Shown: positions 47,059 to 60,917, counted from the first letter of the stretch. The stretch is DNA of 64,000 nt from Abelmoschus esculentus (GCA_035048815.1 JAUCBN010000007.1:565501-629500), one strand, 5' to 3'. The notes: generated by a model from the sequence alone, not told the origin. A program made the numbers and translations.

Positions 47059-50000
47059 TGTTGAACCTTGGGGTGCTTGCTACAAAGGTTTCACTACGAT
47101 TTAGCTGGCTTTTGAGTTGAACAATCTATGGATTCTACTAAATAAAGCAAATCAGATTACGATAACACAGCCTGGACAGATCATATATTTATAGTGGGAT
47201 TTCATGAAATACAAAGCAAGTTGATTTTGATAAGCAAACAGCTAATCTTTCAGAATTTCTTTCCTTTTCAAACTATATTTCTTTTCAGAATTGAATTTTT
47301 GTTTATTAATTATAATTTTTTAATTTAATTTTAATTATTTAAACATAAAAAATACAATTAATATTTTTTTAATTAAATTTGCATCCCCTTCGAATTCAAT
47401 TATGTATATATTTAGTATTTAGTAATTTCACCAAATAATAATTGTTGCAAATTTGATTAAATCAATAAAGATTATAATTTATTGGGATTTTATAATATTA
47501 TTAAGTGGATAACATGTAAAACTTGTGGAAATTTAAATTTGGTTCTTAAATAATATTTTTTTTTATTTTTAAAAGCAATAATAATCATTAATTGGATTAA
47601 TTTTTTAATTTGAATTAGCTCTTGATTTGGTAGTATTTTTTAAAAAATTACATACTTAATTTTTGAAAATATTCCTATCATAAGTAATTATTTTATTGGA
47701 AATTATATATGTATATATAACGACCTATATCGATTATTAAGAAGTTAATTAATTTTTTTAATATTAATTGAATTTTTATTAAAATTATAGAAATCTTTAT
47801 GATAATAACATATCTGAAAGGGAAGATAATGAGCGTAATCTATCAAAATCTTTTACGATTCAAAAAATAAAAATGAATACTTTTATAGAGATAAACATAC
47901 TATTAAAATTAAAAACTTTTCATGGGTGCTATTATCTCTATCTAATCGAGACATATAACAAGTGAATGGGAGTGATGAACGATTAAAACTATCGGACAAA
48001 ATGTTCTGCTATCCAAAATTGATTACTAGGGATCAAACTTTTTTCATAATCATCGATAAAATCATAATAAAAAACTAACATCGATAAAATTTTTGTATGA
48101 GCAACTAACGATCGCTAGATTATGCTAAAATCATATCAGAAAGACTGATAAAACAAACCAAAAAAAATGTCACATAATCACTTTTACGATATATAAGGAT
48201 GTGTATTCGATTATAGTAACATATTATAACTAAGATATGAATAGTTTAATAAACATTATATATATATTCTTGTCGGGTTTTAGAACTTCGCCCTAATTAA
48301 TTTAAACAGATTTGTATCGTATACTTAATTTTGATAAGTGAATCTTTAAACGTTGATTTTCGACATACATAACATCTTAAATCTGATATCTGCCTGATCA
48401 ATATCAAGTAGGTTCTGTAATCCCTAATTTTATAAAATAAAGATAGGGTTAAGACTATTTTTAGAAATAATAATGAGAATTATGGATTAAATCTAACTAC
48501 TCATTTCTATACTAAAAAGTTGATCTTTTTGGTTTAAAAAGAGAGAGGTGCTCACATGATCACTCGGTTAACATTCAATGCATTTCCAAGCTTTAATCTT
48601 TCACGTGTATGGAAGTTAACTTGTGAGGCATAGACTACCAAAATAAGCATGAAATAGTTCATTTGTATGTAAAATGGATAGGGAAAAAATATACACAATT
48701 AGGGGGTCATGGTCTGATAGTTCTATATATGGGTATCCATCGGATTGGGTTAGATTTTTAACTCACCCGAATTCAAACTAAACATAAATATCTTAAATCT
48801 AATTTTAATTCGACCCGAAAAAATACCTTAAATCCAATTCTGGCCCGACCTATAGAAAAAAATAAATTTAGAAACTAAATTATAAAAATATATAATTTTA
48901 AAGATTAAATTTTAAAGACCTAATTATAAAAAATATATAGATAGAGGGATATTATTATAAATATTCCTAAAAATTATAGAAAAATTATATATTTAAACCC
49001 AGGTCAGATCGGATATTTTATACCCTAAACTCAAACCTGACTCGACCCAAACCTGATTTTTTTTATCAAAAAATTCGACCAGATCAGACCGGGTAAAATG
49101 TCCATCCCTAAATAGTTCTATTTAGAGGGGTTTAATAAATTTTTTTTAAGATTTAATAAAAATTTTAAAAATGAGCTTTTAATTATTTAAAAAATGGGAG
49201 TCTTAATAAAAATTTAAACAATTTCGGGAACTAAAAATATTAAAAATTAAGACTTAATGAGAAATTTTAATAAATTTTAGGGATACAAATTAATATTTTT
49301 AAAATATTTAAGGGGTGTAAATCTAATTTGCCCAATCTCTCCAGGCTCTAATAGTGATTCGCCTCCATGTACACTTGTGTAAACTTTACAAGCATGTTAA
49401 ATGTTGAATTTATTGTGTTAGTTTAGGGTTTAAAGATTTATATTATATTTTTTAGAATTTAGAGTTAGAGTTTAAATTTATGGTTTAAGTTTAGTGTTTT
49501 AGATTTTAAAATTTAAAGAATTATTTATAATATTATTTTTATTTGTGCATAAAAATATAATATAATTTTATATTTTATATTTTGATACATAATATATATC
49601 AAAAATACGTAATTATTTATATTTAAATCATACAGTATAAAATAATAAATTCTAAACTACATTTTAAATAATAAATTCCAATTTATATCAATAAAAGTAT
49701 GAGTTTATACTTTAGATAAACTTTTGAATTAAAAAATTATTTTTATTTTATTATTAATTTGACATTAAAGTAACATTTTTTAATTTTTAAATATATTAAT
49801 ATATTTAAACTTGAATTGAATATAAAATTATTTAAAAAAAAAAAGATAACATTTGTTTCAGCACATTGAACTCAGGATTGCTGTAGTATTAAAATATGCT
49901 TAAGGGATTAAGTAATACAAAATCATATTATTAATAATTAAAATATGCTTAAGGGATTATTTTTTCTTTTCGGTTTCAAAAATTTGGTTATAATAAGTTC

Positions 50001-51110
50001 AGATTAACTCGAATTATATACATGGTTTTAATGAATAAAATTTTCGATAAAAAAGTTTCTTTAATATTATTTAACCAAAATATAATAGAATATCGCTTTC
50101 AAATCAATAAAAAGTTGATAAGCTTTGAATTAAAACCCCTTCTAAGAGAATAAAAAAATTCTTAATAATTTTATTTTATTTTTATTAAATAAAAATATAT
50201 TATATTTTCGTATCAAAATTTAAATACAAATAAAATAAAATAATATAAATATTTTATAGTCACTCGATCGATTAATAAATTTTAAAATTTACTTTATTTT
50301 TAAACTTATATTTGATTTTAAATATATTATATTTTATTTTAAATTAATTTTAAAAGATCTAATGTTTATTCAGAGCCGTTTAAAAGATTTTCGAGATCCT
50401 AAGCGAATAAAAACATATTTTTTTACAGATAAAAAAATTATCTTTTTTGGTGCCTTATTTATGAACCAGTAATAAAAAAATAGGTTTAGAGTTTAGAATT
50501 ATTATTTAAGATTAAAATTTAATGTATTAGTGTAGAGTTTAAAATTTATAATTTATAATTTAAGGTTAAAACTTAAAATTTATTTTTTTAGTGTTGGGCA
50601 TACAAAAATAACACCGAATTTTTTTTATTCATCTCATTAGTTTAAACAATTAATTTAATATTTCAAACACATTATTTTTATTGTTAGATTTATTTATTTA
50701 TATAAAAAATTAATTTTAATCACTTATGATATATATATTTTTCTCAGTAAATATAATTTTATTAAATTCGTTGTATAAGCCTGATTTTGATTGAAAAAGA
50801 ATATACAACTAAGATGATTACATAGAAGGGTCCTCAAATAAGACCTATCGAGAAACTTGAGAATCAGATTCAATGGTCCACACAACTTATAGTGTTAGCA
50901 ATTCGACTTGATTGTTTAAATTCTGAAAAATATAAGAACTAGAATGATCAAAACAACCCAAATAATTTTTTTAATTTTATTTTTAATATGCGGTCTATCA
51001 AAGTGATCAATAATAACTCTTATTTTATTTTAAAATCGAACCCATTTTCAATTTTTCCCTTGCTTTTCAAAGACGCTAAATCATAATATGCCTTCTTGAT
51101 TTGGACACAG
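47059..51110. other. LHT promoter side and long AT-rich spacer
   Basis: The first roughly 0.2 kb is presumably LHT 5' UTR and promoter. At 48730-49110 lies a degenerate block of ACCCGA/GACCCGAAA-type words like that at 10560-10850. No gene is supportable. Confidence 0.5.
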
Positions 51111-51562
51111 GATATTCCTGTTGGGCTGCTGCGGCTGCGAAAATGCGACCGGAACACTACTGGCCCCGAACAAATGGGGAAATGTTCTACCGTCCGTGAA
51201 CTTCATGTGTATGGGACTGCTGTTCCGGTGCACGGCAGGAATGCTGACAAGCTGCAACACCAGGTAAAGAAGATCAAATCTTTAGGACTAAAATATGATC
51301 TGAAAAGAATGGAGTCAAACCGAAATCATCAGATTTCAAGGTGGATACATATCAAGTTTGACGAACGGAACACGTTTTTCTTTTTTCATTTTTGCAGGGT
51401 TACAGTACACTGCTAACTGAAGAAGATGAGCGGATCGCCAGAAGAGAGCATAGATCGACAAAAATAGCTGTGATATCCGGTGTAGGAACCCGACATTACG
51501 ACAGAAAATTAGAGTATGAGCTTGAAGGGCCTTACATGGTGAAATGCAAATGCATCGTTTGA
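51111..51562 (+). pseudogene. Truncated ELP3 fragment (acetyltransferase C-terminus only)
   Basis: Two exons, 51111-51263 and 51398-51562, keep phase and GT-AG borders and encode about 105 residues ending in TGA. They match the C-terminal GNAT acetyltransferase end of Elongator subunit 3: PVGLLRLRKC, VRELHVYGTAVPVHGR, HRSTKIAVISGVGTRHY and YELEGPYMVK. The whole upstream radical-SAM and N-terminal part of ELP3 (most of the roughly 560-residue protein) is absent; just before exon 1 there is only an AG acceptor in AT-rich sequence. Two usually conserved positions are changed, giving GTRHYDRKLEYE where GTRHYYRKLGYE is typical, and the C-terminus is slightly extended (KCKCIV). Intact reading frames suggest a fairly recent truncated duplicate. 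It is unlikely to be functional as Elongator. Confidence 0.85.
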
Positions 51563-52105
51563 TGAGGATAATAGTTGAGATTAAAATTAAAAATAGTGTA
51601 AAAATTCTAGCAACATATGAGAAAATATAAAGTGATGAGTTGTTTGACTAGGGTAGGAAATGTATTATGTGGTGCCAGCATCTTTATCAGAAGATGCATC
51701 TTCAGGGTTCTTCGAGTTGGTCCAATCCCCAACCACATTGCTTTCATTATGGAAGGTAATTGACGATGGGGTTCCGTATATAACAAAATCGGGTCAGGTT
51801 CAAGCAGCACAGAAATAACCCCAAGCTAAACCCGAAAATCCCTACGTAAGGAATCAACCAGAGCAAGCTGCGATATTTGAGGAAGTTTCAAGGGAAGTAC
51901 AACACATCCCAAATTTTACTTGTATTAGTTCCTAAAATAACTTGAAACTGAGATAATTTACATACGGTTTCAATTTGAGCCTTGAACAAGCGAAGAAAAG
52001 TTAAACAGACTAACAGAGTTTTTCGAGTTCAAAAAGGAAAAGGAAAAAAATTAGAATCCTTACTGATGTGATATCTAAGAGCTAGGAAGCATTTTTGTTG
52101 AAAAA
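51563..52105. other. Spacer / 3' flank of ELP3 fragment and CCCH gene
   Basis: No gene is supported. A minus frame at 51607-51810 has no recognised domain and probably lies in the CCCH-gene 3' flank. Confidence 0.5.
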
Positions 52106-55100
52106 TTAAATTCCGGTACCATAACTTCCGGTAACTCCTGTTTGCTCTAATGGTGCAGAATGGCTGAATGGTGGAGGCTGATCTAGTTCAGAGTCAGCTA
52201 TTGACGGAGCTGCCTGCATCGAATGGTCAAATTTACAGGCTGGCCCAAACTTGCAAATGCCGTAGCGACTGTAGTTTGAGCAGATGCTTTGATCCTGGAT
52301 TTGGAAATCAAATGTCTATCTCAATGTTGATACAACTCCGAAAATACATTAAATAAGTTTTGGAAGTGATTAGAAATGAAATCTAATTGTTATCATAGCG
52401 AACACAAACCATTAAAGTAAATGCTAAAAGAATGAGCAATATTATTAGTTTAATCTAAGTCACACAGGGAGAAGATGAGTTACAGAATCCAAACCAGATG
52501 CTATGTTTCTGTAGAAATCTGTGTGCAGGTTTTAATCACTGCCCGGTTGAAGAATAAAGTACCAACTTCTAAGAGAGGCAATTTTTTTATTGATTTTCTA
52601 TAAAGAACTTGTTTTCCAGGTGCATAAAAAAGTTTTTTTTTAAAAGTCCCCTACCAAGTTCATATATGTTTGATAAAAATAACAGCCTAAAGGAGCACAA
52701 ACTTACAGGTCTCAGTGGCAATCCCTTGTCGCTGAAAGCACATGGGGCTGGTTTTGAAGATCGACTTTTTGGATGATGATATTTGCAATTAGATTTAAAC
52801 TTACAGTCCCCAGTTTTCATGAAGTAACTACATTCGGGTTGGCCAGGCCGTACTGGGAATTCATCAACCACCATCTGTGGCTGATGTTGATTATAGACAG
52901 CGGTTTCAGTTGAGGGGTTGCTCATGACATATGCTGGGGTTGGATGCGAACTCCTTTCTGGTGGGGCATAAACAGGGGCCTTGACAAGACAAACAAGATC
53001 AAGTCATTGTTCAGAACCATAATGGTTATAAATTTTGAAAAAAAAGCAAGGCTGATCTCTTGGAGAAAATTATATGCAGAACCAGTTTCAATACTTATCA
53101 GGCATTTTCAAACATGAGCTTCTTGAACTAACACAGTGAAATAAATACGAGCTAAAAAGTAACCCAACCCAAGAATGTGTGCTATATGGAGCAGAAAAAC
53201 AAAGTGTCAGGTGGAAAACATTTGATTCGCCATTTTCATGCATCTATTAACACTATAATTGTAAACAAAAATAGTATGCCTTATCTGCCAACTTCAAACA
53301 TTTTCCATGCAAAAAAAACATTAGATAAAACCCCACAAAGCAATTCATCATGCATGAAACTGAACCAACATCAAGGTCCTACTTAGTTCTCTTTGGTGAA
53401 AGTCGGCATTTTTAACTTTGCCAAAGAATGAATGTAACAGTGTTTTGTAGTCTCCTATATATCGTCTGTATATGACTCTGCCTACATGTGATGTGCATGT
53501 GTTTCAGAACTTGATGCACAAAGTGACCTAGCTTCATTGAGAAAGGTTGAAGGCCGACATAATTTTCAACAAAAACTTCTGAAGCTTGCCAAAATAATGA
53601 GTTTAGCTAATGAGTGCTAGCCACATCTTCAAGTTAGTTGAAAAGTTAAAACACTATTTATAGTAATACTGTAATACGTTGGTATTAAATGCAGTAACTG
53701 ACAGTTGATGTGCGAAATCCAATGCATTGATAAATTAATTATTTCAAATAGTAACCTTAATGAGCCCCTTAATAAGGCACTTGTTTGTAAAACCCATAGA
53801 ATACAAACATGTCTAGAAACTAATTTTAACGTCTGATCTTAAGAATTGAAAATATTTCATTAATGATCTAAATAGATGCTATGATGAAGGTGACCATGTA
53901 ATGCTAAGATAAACTCAATAGATGTCATGCACTATAGTATGCTCACATTAACTAAAACAACATAGGATAGGAGCAATGATAGTACCTGATACCCATTCCA
54001 TTCTGGATTCGGAGGTGGAACAGTGTGAGTTGGTGAAAACATAATCGGCATATAGGGAACAGTACGCGACTCATTCAATGCCCTCGGTGAGGACCAGGAT
54101 GCCGTACTCACTTGTGAACCGGCTTGTGATGAAACAGATCCACCATTACCATATGTTACAGGTGGGTCACAAGCTCCAGAAGAGGTAGGATCAGGATGAT
54201 TAAACCTGCAGTTGGATCCATACCTGCAGGACCCATTACGCATGTAATAGGGGCACTCTCTCTCTCCCTGTATAGGATTAAAACTTTCAAATTTCCAAAA
54301 TGAATACTCCGATTAACCACTCCAAAAAAAAACCATGCAGTTTGGTTGATTGTCGAACAAATGCAAAAGAGCACCAGGACTTGAATTATGGAATCTGGCA
54401 AAAACAGAAGTGGTACCTGTCGGATAGGGAGTCCCAGAAAATTAAGCTCTAAAATCGGAGCCGCAGGATATTTTGCCCTTGAGTGGTTGTATCTACAGGC
54501 CTTACCGAACTTACATCCACCAGTTCTTAGGTAGTACTGCAAAAACCTCGAGCAACATTGTAACACAAAGAATGTCACTATTAACCAACGCATACTTCTT
54601 ATAGACATAGATGAAAACAGTGTGATGTTTATCCCGAGCATCCAAACGAACACTAAATATAAAATGCTAGGAGAACACTATGCTTTTGTTGAAAGAATTA
54701 CAAAAGTACGCGAAATTCTGTCATTGAAAGAATACTAACCTTGCATTCTGTCTGGCTTGGTTTCTCCATTGATTGACCTGATTCATCATTTTCCTTGAAT
54801 TTTTCCTGAACAGCCTTCAAACATCATAAATTAAAAATATCCAGAATTAAAAAAGTCAGCACGAAATCAATAAGTACACGTATGTAGCAAACAACCCAAT
54901 CTTTTAAAATGGGATTCTGTTTATAGAAACAAATATTAAAATTTAATCAACGGAAAGCTAACAAAGCTCCCTTCAGCTAAAGCAATAATATTTCTAGAAC
55001 ATACAGAGATGGTATACAAAATGAAAGTTACAAAAGGTGAGAGAAAAAAACCTGGTTCTTCCTTCGAACGGGATGATTAAACTTGCAATTAGATCCAAAT

Positions 55101-55543
55101 TTGCAAAGTCCAGTTTTCATATAATAAGCGCAATCCTCTGCGTCCGGTCTCACCGGATAATGCGACCTCACTTCTTCATACCTCTTCACGGTTTCACCAT
55201 CATCCTCTTTCTCGTTTTTCTTCTCATCATATTCTTCGTCTCCGGCGGCTCCGGCATCAGCATCCCGGTAACCATCGCCGGCGTCGCTTTCTCTTTCCCC
55301 GTTGTCTTTCGTCGCAGCCTCCTCCTCCTCTTCATTTTTCAAATCAAGGTCCCGCAACTTCTCTTCGAGATTGCTTTCTTCGTGCTCGATTTCCTCAGCC
55401 GCATGATTAAGATTAGATGGTTTCGGCGACTCGTCGGGATTCAGAATGGGAAGGGGATGGGGAGAGTTATGCCTTAAAGCATTAAGGGTGGAATCGGCGG
55501 AAGCAGTCGTGTCGGAGATCGAAGCTTCTTCAGATTGTGACAT
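52106..55543 (-). CDS. CCCH zinc-finger protein with five tandem-type fingers (ZFN-like)
   Basis: Six exons join in phase: 55543-55052, 54814-54740, 54536-54417, 54267-53986, 52979-52707 and 52294-52106, giving 476 residues. The first 130 or so residues are acidic and Glu/Asp-rich. Five C-x8-C-x5-C-x3-H fingers follow: CAYYMKTGLCKFGSNCKFNH, CKYYLRTGGCKFGKACRYNH, CPYYMRNGSCRYGSNCRFNH, CSYFMKTGDCKFKSNCKYHH and CSNYSRYGICKFGPACKFDH. The 3+2 finger layout with a Ser/Pro-rich linker is that of plant ZFN/HUA1-type proteins (the AtC3H43/67 group in size and acidic start), which bind single-stranded RNA or DNA. In-frame Met codons upstream (at 55624) exist, but MSQSEEAS is the more usual start. Finger 2 is split by an intron right after its first Cys-Lys. 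Confidence 0.93.
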
Positions 55544-56896
55544 TTCAAATCCACATTTCAAAACCCTAATTTCATCAGAAGAAAATGGGAAAGAGCTAGA
55601 GAGAGAAGAAACTAAAAAGATCACAGCTTTGTTAATGGGGAAATAGAAGCGAAAGAGAGTGTGAACACAAAGTCAGGGACGAGAGAGAGGGTTTGTATAA
55701 AATTAAATGGATTATTTATGAATATGATGTTTTAATTTATTTTTCCCCAAAATATGGCATTATTTTATTTTTTAAATATTATATTTAGTAAATATGAAGA
55801 TGATTTTAAGACAGTACGATTTTAATAATAAATATATTAAATTAAATAAGATATTAAAATCGATATTAAGATCTTGATAAGTATATTTTTTATAAAATTA
55901 TTGTTTAAAGTTAGATTTTTTAATTTTAACTCTAATATTTTATTTAATTTAATACATTTATCACTTGCAGGTGAATCCTTTTAATATCAACAAATTTACG
56001 GTTTAAAATATAATATTTTAAGAAATAAAATAACTGATGTCGTGTTTGACACACAAACGAAATAGATATATTGTGACTTTAACGTCATCCGTTAATAAAC
56101 AATCACTCTCTAATAGAATTTTAAATGTGAATGATTAAGTTGACAAAATTATTTTGAGTTATGACCAAATTAATATAATGTACAATTTTCGAGGACTAAT
56201 AAAATTTGTTATTATACCAAACTCTTGTTTCAATTTTAATGATATAATGATTTAGGCTTAATAATTAAATAAGTGCCCAAACTATACTTGTAGATTATTT
56301 TTGGTACCTAAACTATTTTTAACTTTAAATAGGTGACTAAAGTTTAGTTCTTTTAAGTACCTAATCATTAAATTGTTATTTTTATTAAAAAATTATTTTA
56401 TTTTTAATTTAATTTATTTAACTTAATCTTTTAATGACAGTTTTAAATTTTTGTTCCTAAATTATTTTTAGTTCCCGTGTACTTTACCCTTTTTAAAAGT
56501 TTATTAGATTAATTTTTGTGCATAAAAACTTAATTTAAGTTTAAAATTAAAAATTAAAAACTTTGATTAAATTTTAGGTTTATAATTATAATTTATTATT
56601 TTTAAATTAAAATTTATTTTTTATTAATAATCTTAAAATTAGATATTAATTTTAAATTTAAATTTTAACTTTAAAATTATAAATTTTGATTTTCAAATTT
56701 TAAACTAAAATTTTAACCTGTGTAATTTTTTATATAATTTTTCCTGAAAATATTGGTCTCTCTCTACTCTCTAGTGGGCTTCAGAACTTACCCAGAATCG
56801 AAACAACAATACTTCCGTCACTCTCTGTAGCTTCATCCCAATTCATCATCTTCCTGGTTTCAAAATCAACAGCTTGACATTCATCAAAGAACAAGC
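55544..56896. other. CCCH promoter side and AT-rich spacer, divergent to PPR gene
   Basis: The CCCH and PPR genes are divergently oriented across this 1.35-kb interval. The first roughly 150 bp is GC-richer (CCCH 5' UTR); the remainder is AT-rich. Degenerate TTTAGGTACC/CTAAACTATTTTTA words near 56270-56350 recall a common plant repeat. No further gene is seen. Confidence 0.5.
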
Positions 56897-58351
56897 ATGA
56901 AGAAGACGAAGAACCTAGTAAAAACTCTACAAAATCCATTATCGAAATGCCCAAAATCACTCTACCAACAAACACCAACGCCTTCCCTTTCTCTCTTCCC
57001 AACAACACCTCAACCCCAACATCAGAACCAGCTATTCTCCTTCCTCAAAACCCACCTCCTCGCAGAGCCCTTAACTCCACAAACCCTCCTCCGTTTCCTC
57101 AAAAACAAGCTCCATCACCACCCTATGTTCACCCACTACGACTTTCAAATCTTCACTTGGGCACCCACCGCCGACGACTCTTTCCGCCATGACCACTCCA
57201 CGTTCCTATGGATGGCTCATTCCTTGGCTTCCTCCCACCGTTTCTCTCCGCTTCGTTCGCTTCTAACTTTCATGGCCGCCAACCCTTGCCCTTGTTCTCC
57301 GGGTATCTTCTCTTGCCCTCAGATGGAACCCCTTTTCGTTTCCGTTATTGATGCGTTTTGTAGATCTAGGAAGTTGAATGATGCTGTTTTCGCATTCGAA
57401 ACCATGAAGAAATTGATCGATGGAAGGCCTGGTGTTGTTGTTTACAATGTTTTGATTAATGGGTTTTTGAAAAGTGGGGATTTTGATGAGGCTTTGAGGT
57501 TTTATGAGAGGATGGAAGGGGACAGAGTGAAGCCGGATGTGTGTACTTTTAATACTCTGATTAGTGGTTATTGTAAGAATGGCGAATTCGAATCCGGATT
57601 GAAATTGTTTAGGGAGATGAAGGAGAAAGGCTGCAGGCCTAATGTGGTTAGTTTCAATACTTTGATTCAAGGGTTTTTCAGAGAAAAGAAGGTGGATGAA
57701 GCTATTGAGATGGCCAACGAGATGATTCGGTCCGGGTGCGGATTCTCCACGGCGACTTGCGAGATTTTGGTCAATGGATTGTGTAAGGAAGGGCAGGTTT
57801 TGGAGGCATCGGATTTGATCATCGATTTCTCTAGCAGGGGACTTTTGCCAAAGGGGTTTGATTATTGTGGTTTGGTTGAGAAGCTTTGTGGTAAAGCGAA
57901 TGCAGGTAGAGCATTTCAAGTGGTTAATGAGTTATGGATGAAAGGAAATGTTCCGAGTTTGATTGCTTGTACCACTTTGATTGAAGGTTTGAGGCGATCC
58001 GAGAGAAGAGATGATGCATTTGAATTGATGGAAAAGATGCTTAAAGACGGGATTGTTCCGGATATCGTGACGTTTAATTGTCTTGTGCAGGATCTTTGTG
58101 ATTTGGGAAGAACAACAGATGCAGATAATTTTAGATTGTTGGCTTCCACAAAGGGCTTAGAACAGGATGAGATGACTTATAACATTTTGGTGTACGGATA
58201 TACGAGAGAAGGAAGAAGAAAGGAAGGTGAAAATTTGGTGGATGAAATGTTGGATAAAGGATTTATACCTGATATTGCTACCTATAATAGGTTGATGGAT
58301 GGCCTCTCGGCTTCTACAAGTTCAACATCGATGAAAGTTCGTGCCCGGTGA
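56897..58351 (+). CDS. P-class pentatricopeptide repeat protein, intronless
   Basis: A single exon of 484 residues with an intact frame. The N-terminal 40 or so residues are Ser/Thr/Gln-rich and low in acidic residues, compatible with an organellar transit peptide. From about residue 175 onward successive 35-residue PPR units are clear: VVVYNVLINGFLKSGDFDEA, CTFNTLISGYCKNGEFESG, VSFNTLIQGFFREKKVDEA, CEILVNGLCKEGQVLEA, CTTLIEGLRRSERRDDA, VTFNCLVQDLCDLGRTTDA and MTYNILVYGYTREGRRKEG. P-class PPR proteins bind specific organellar RNAs and act in processing, stability or splicing; the RNA target is not readable here. Overall order and length recall Arabidopsis At2g36240-type proteins. Lack of introns is usual for the family. 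Confidence 0.92.
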   Translation: MKKTKNLVKTLQNPLSKCPKSLYQQTPTPSLSLFPTTPQPQHQNQLFSFLKTHLLAEPLTPQTLLRFLKNKLHHHPMFTHYDFQIFTWAPTADDSFRHDHSTFLWMAHSLASSHRFSPLRSLLTFMAANPCPCSPGIFSCPQMEPLFVSVIDAFCRSRKLNDAVFAFETMKKLIDGRPGVVVYNVLINGFLKSGDFDEALRFYERMEGDRVKPDVCTFNTLISGYCKNGEFESGLKLFREMKEKGCRPNVVSFNTLIQGFFREKKVDEAIEMANEMIRSGCGFSTATCEILVNGLCKEGQVLEASDLIIDFSSRGLLPKGFDYCGLVEKLCGKANAGRAFQVVNELWMKGNVPSLIACTTLIEGLRRSERRDDAFELMEKMLKDGIVPDIVTFNCLVQDLCDLGRTTDADNFRLLASTKGLEQDEMTYNILVYGYTREGRRKEGENLVDEMLDKGFIPDIATYNRLMDGLSASTSSTSMKVRAR

Positions 58352-60917
58352 ATATTGAAGCCATTTGGTGGAGGCAATCTTCTGATTTCTACTGCAAGAG
58401 CCACTTCAGAGAGCACAAAATGGGATACTCTGTGTTCGTCACAGAATGTCATCGATTGATCAAAGCTATCTTCTGCTTTGTCACGATTCTGAAGCTAGTC
58501 TCCGAGCAAAGGCGCACAGATGGAATTGGATCTTCCAAAGTGTGTGGTAATCTGACATTCGACACACAAATCTACTTCCGATTCCGGATTTGGTTATCCT
58601 CTTCATATGCTTGACTTAACATTAACATCATTACTTGCTAACCGGATGGCCAAACAAAGGACAGCCGACTTGTTGCAGAGAATTGTGTAAACATTGGAGT
58701 TTAGGATGCAAAGGAAACAAATAACCGAGCCGATTATGCATTTCCGGGTATGTTATAAGACGAATCTACCTGTCTCGAACGAATATTCATACTTGACATT
58801 CACTCTCTAGTCCAGGACTCCAGGTAACATAGCTCACACTTTCATATTCGAAATCGAACCAGAGTTAGGCACACTACTAGACATGTAACATGATACTTGG
58901 AGTCACTACACATTTCCTTTTGATATTACCTTCACCTTGTGGATTGGATGATCTTTGAATTATCATAGTACTTGGTTCTTCCCAATTGTTTAGCTACTAA
59001 CCTTCCAGGAAATTCTTACAAAAATTATAAGCGTACCGAAAATTTTTCATACCGAAAATGTAATTGTATTGTATTAGTAACTTATAATAAAATACAATTT
59101 AGCATGTATTAACTTATAATCATTTGATTTCTAGAGATTTAAGTATAATTGTATCAATTTTTTTGTTTAACTATTGGTATCTCACTTATTAACGGACTAA
59201 TCTAGATTGGTTTTTACATAGACCCAAAATGGAACTATTCTCCTGATTTATTTTTTTATTTTTAATGTTAAGATTTGAATATTTGATTTTATTTAAAGGA
59301 TCTAATGTTTCGTCTTGTTGGTATTGTGATGCGTTAATATTTAATAGGTACAATTTTGATTTGAATATATACATTTAAGAAATCAAGCAATTCCAATTAT
59401 TTTCACGTTGAATTATATGATTGTTCGTGCATATAATATACTTAAATTCACCTTATTTGATACCTCAAATTGCTCGATCTCAACTCGGTAATGATAAAAT
59501 CGAAATCCAAAATCGCATAGAATAGCATTACATTGTAAAAAAATTCCTTTGGTTTTTATGATATAATATGGTTTACGTGTTCGAGTCGAGTCTATTAATT
59601 ATAATTTTTTTTTATTTAATAATTCAATAAAGTCTTAAATTTTTATGTAAAATTAATTAAGTTTGTAATTTTTTGCAAATAATTAAGTCACCAAACTCAA
59701 AAAAAATGGCTTCCGACCAATATTATCTTGTAATTAGTATTTTCGAGTTTGTTGAATTTAGTATTATTATTTGAAATTAATCAAATTTATAAATTTTGAG
59801 TTTTGTCTAAGTTCATGATTAAATCTAATTAAAAATTCAATTGGTTCCAATTTAAACAAAATTATATATCCATATATAATATACACATTTATTTATATTT
59901 TAACATATAAGTAATATTTGTATCGTTATTAAAAAAAATCCAATAACATGAAAAATTAACTAATACAATTATAATATTATTTTTTAAACGATTTTTGAGG
60001 GAAAAAAACATACAAAGAATTACAATCGCATGACTATGACGAAATTGAATAAGTAAAATACAATAGTGAAAAAAAATAAACTGTAAAAAAGTTTTTTTTT
60101 TAAATGAAATTATATAAGTATTCAATGTATTTGAGTCTTATATTATCATTGAAACTTTATTTTATTTTTTTCGAATTGGACATAAAATCTGAATCTAATA
60201 AAAAATATTTTTTAAGTAGAATCATATTCACCCTTCCCTATATCATGCTTTATTTATTTTTATATGACGCGTAAATTCTCCTACTCTACAAACCCCTTAA
60301 ATTGCAGATACAACCCAAACCATTCTCGATTAAAATTTACATGGCAGAAAGAGAGGAGCATAGGGTTTCAATTCGGAAAAACCATTCCTTGCATTTGAAG
60401 GGGGGAGGCAGGGGGCCATCCCCAGACTACAAAGAAATACAATGGTGAATGGTCCATCGGGTAGGACAGATAAATTCTAGACTGTGATATATATATATAT
60501 ATATGCGCGCTAGAATCTAACAACATTTTGAAAACGAGAGGAAGTGCAAGATGGAGGATGAAGAACTAACCTTCCATGAATCCTGAATCTCCATAATCCA
60601 AATATATACTTGCATTTCCCTTGAGCGCAAATACCATTTGATCTCATATTACCCTTATAATGGTAGTACAGCTCCTCTATACAGGCTTCGGATTATTTTC
60701 AAAGTCCATGTCCCCCCCGGCAGATTCACAGAATCATCTCGCGGTTTCTTCGAGCTCTTCTGTCCCCGAACTTCTCCGCAACTACCTCCATCCTTTGAAC
60801 TAAAACCTTCAGTAATGTCACGTCTTGTGTAGAGAAACTGCCTTTCGGTTTCAGGTACGTTGCTAGTATTCTAGAAAAAGAAAACATCTGTAAACGTAAC
60901 AAATCCCTGGACAGAGA
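58352..60917. other. PPR 3' flank and AT-rich spacer
   Basis: 58352-58990 has genic GC and is probably PPR 3' UTR; an 88-codon frame there (58348-58614) has no domain. Beyond 59000 the sequence is AT-rich. Around 60310-60910 GC rises again, probably the O-fucosyltransferase 3' UTR on the minus strand, with a (TA)n tract at about 60487-60504. Confidence 0.5.

Noticed and set aside
55037..55477. 146-codon plus-strand hydrophobic frame over CCCH exon 1
   Set aside because: It is antisense to the acidic N-terminus; reading Glu/Asp codons backwards gives Leu/Phe/Ser-rich frames.
57263..57919. 218-codon minus-strand frame inside the PPR gene
   Set aside because: It is antisense to a clear PPR array and its length is explained by codon bias of the sense strand.
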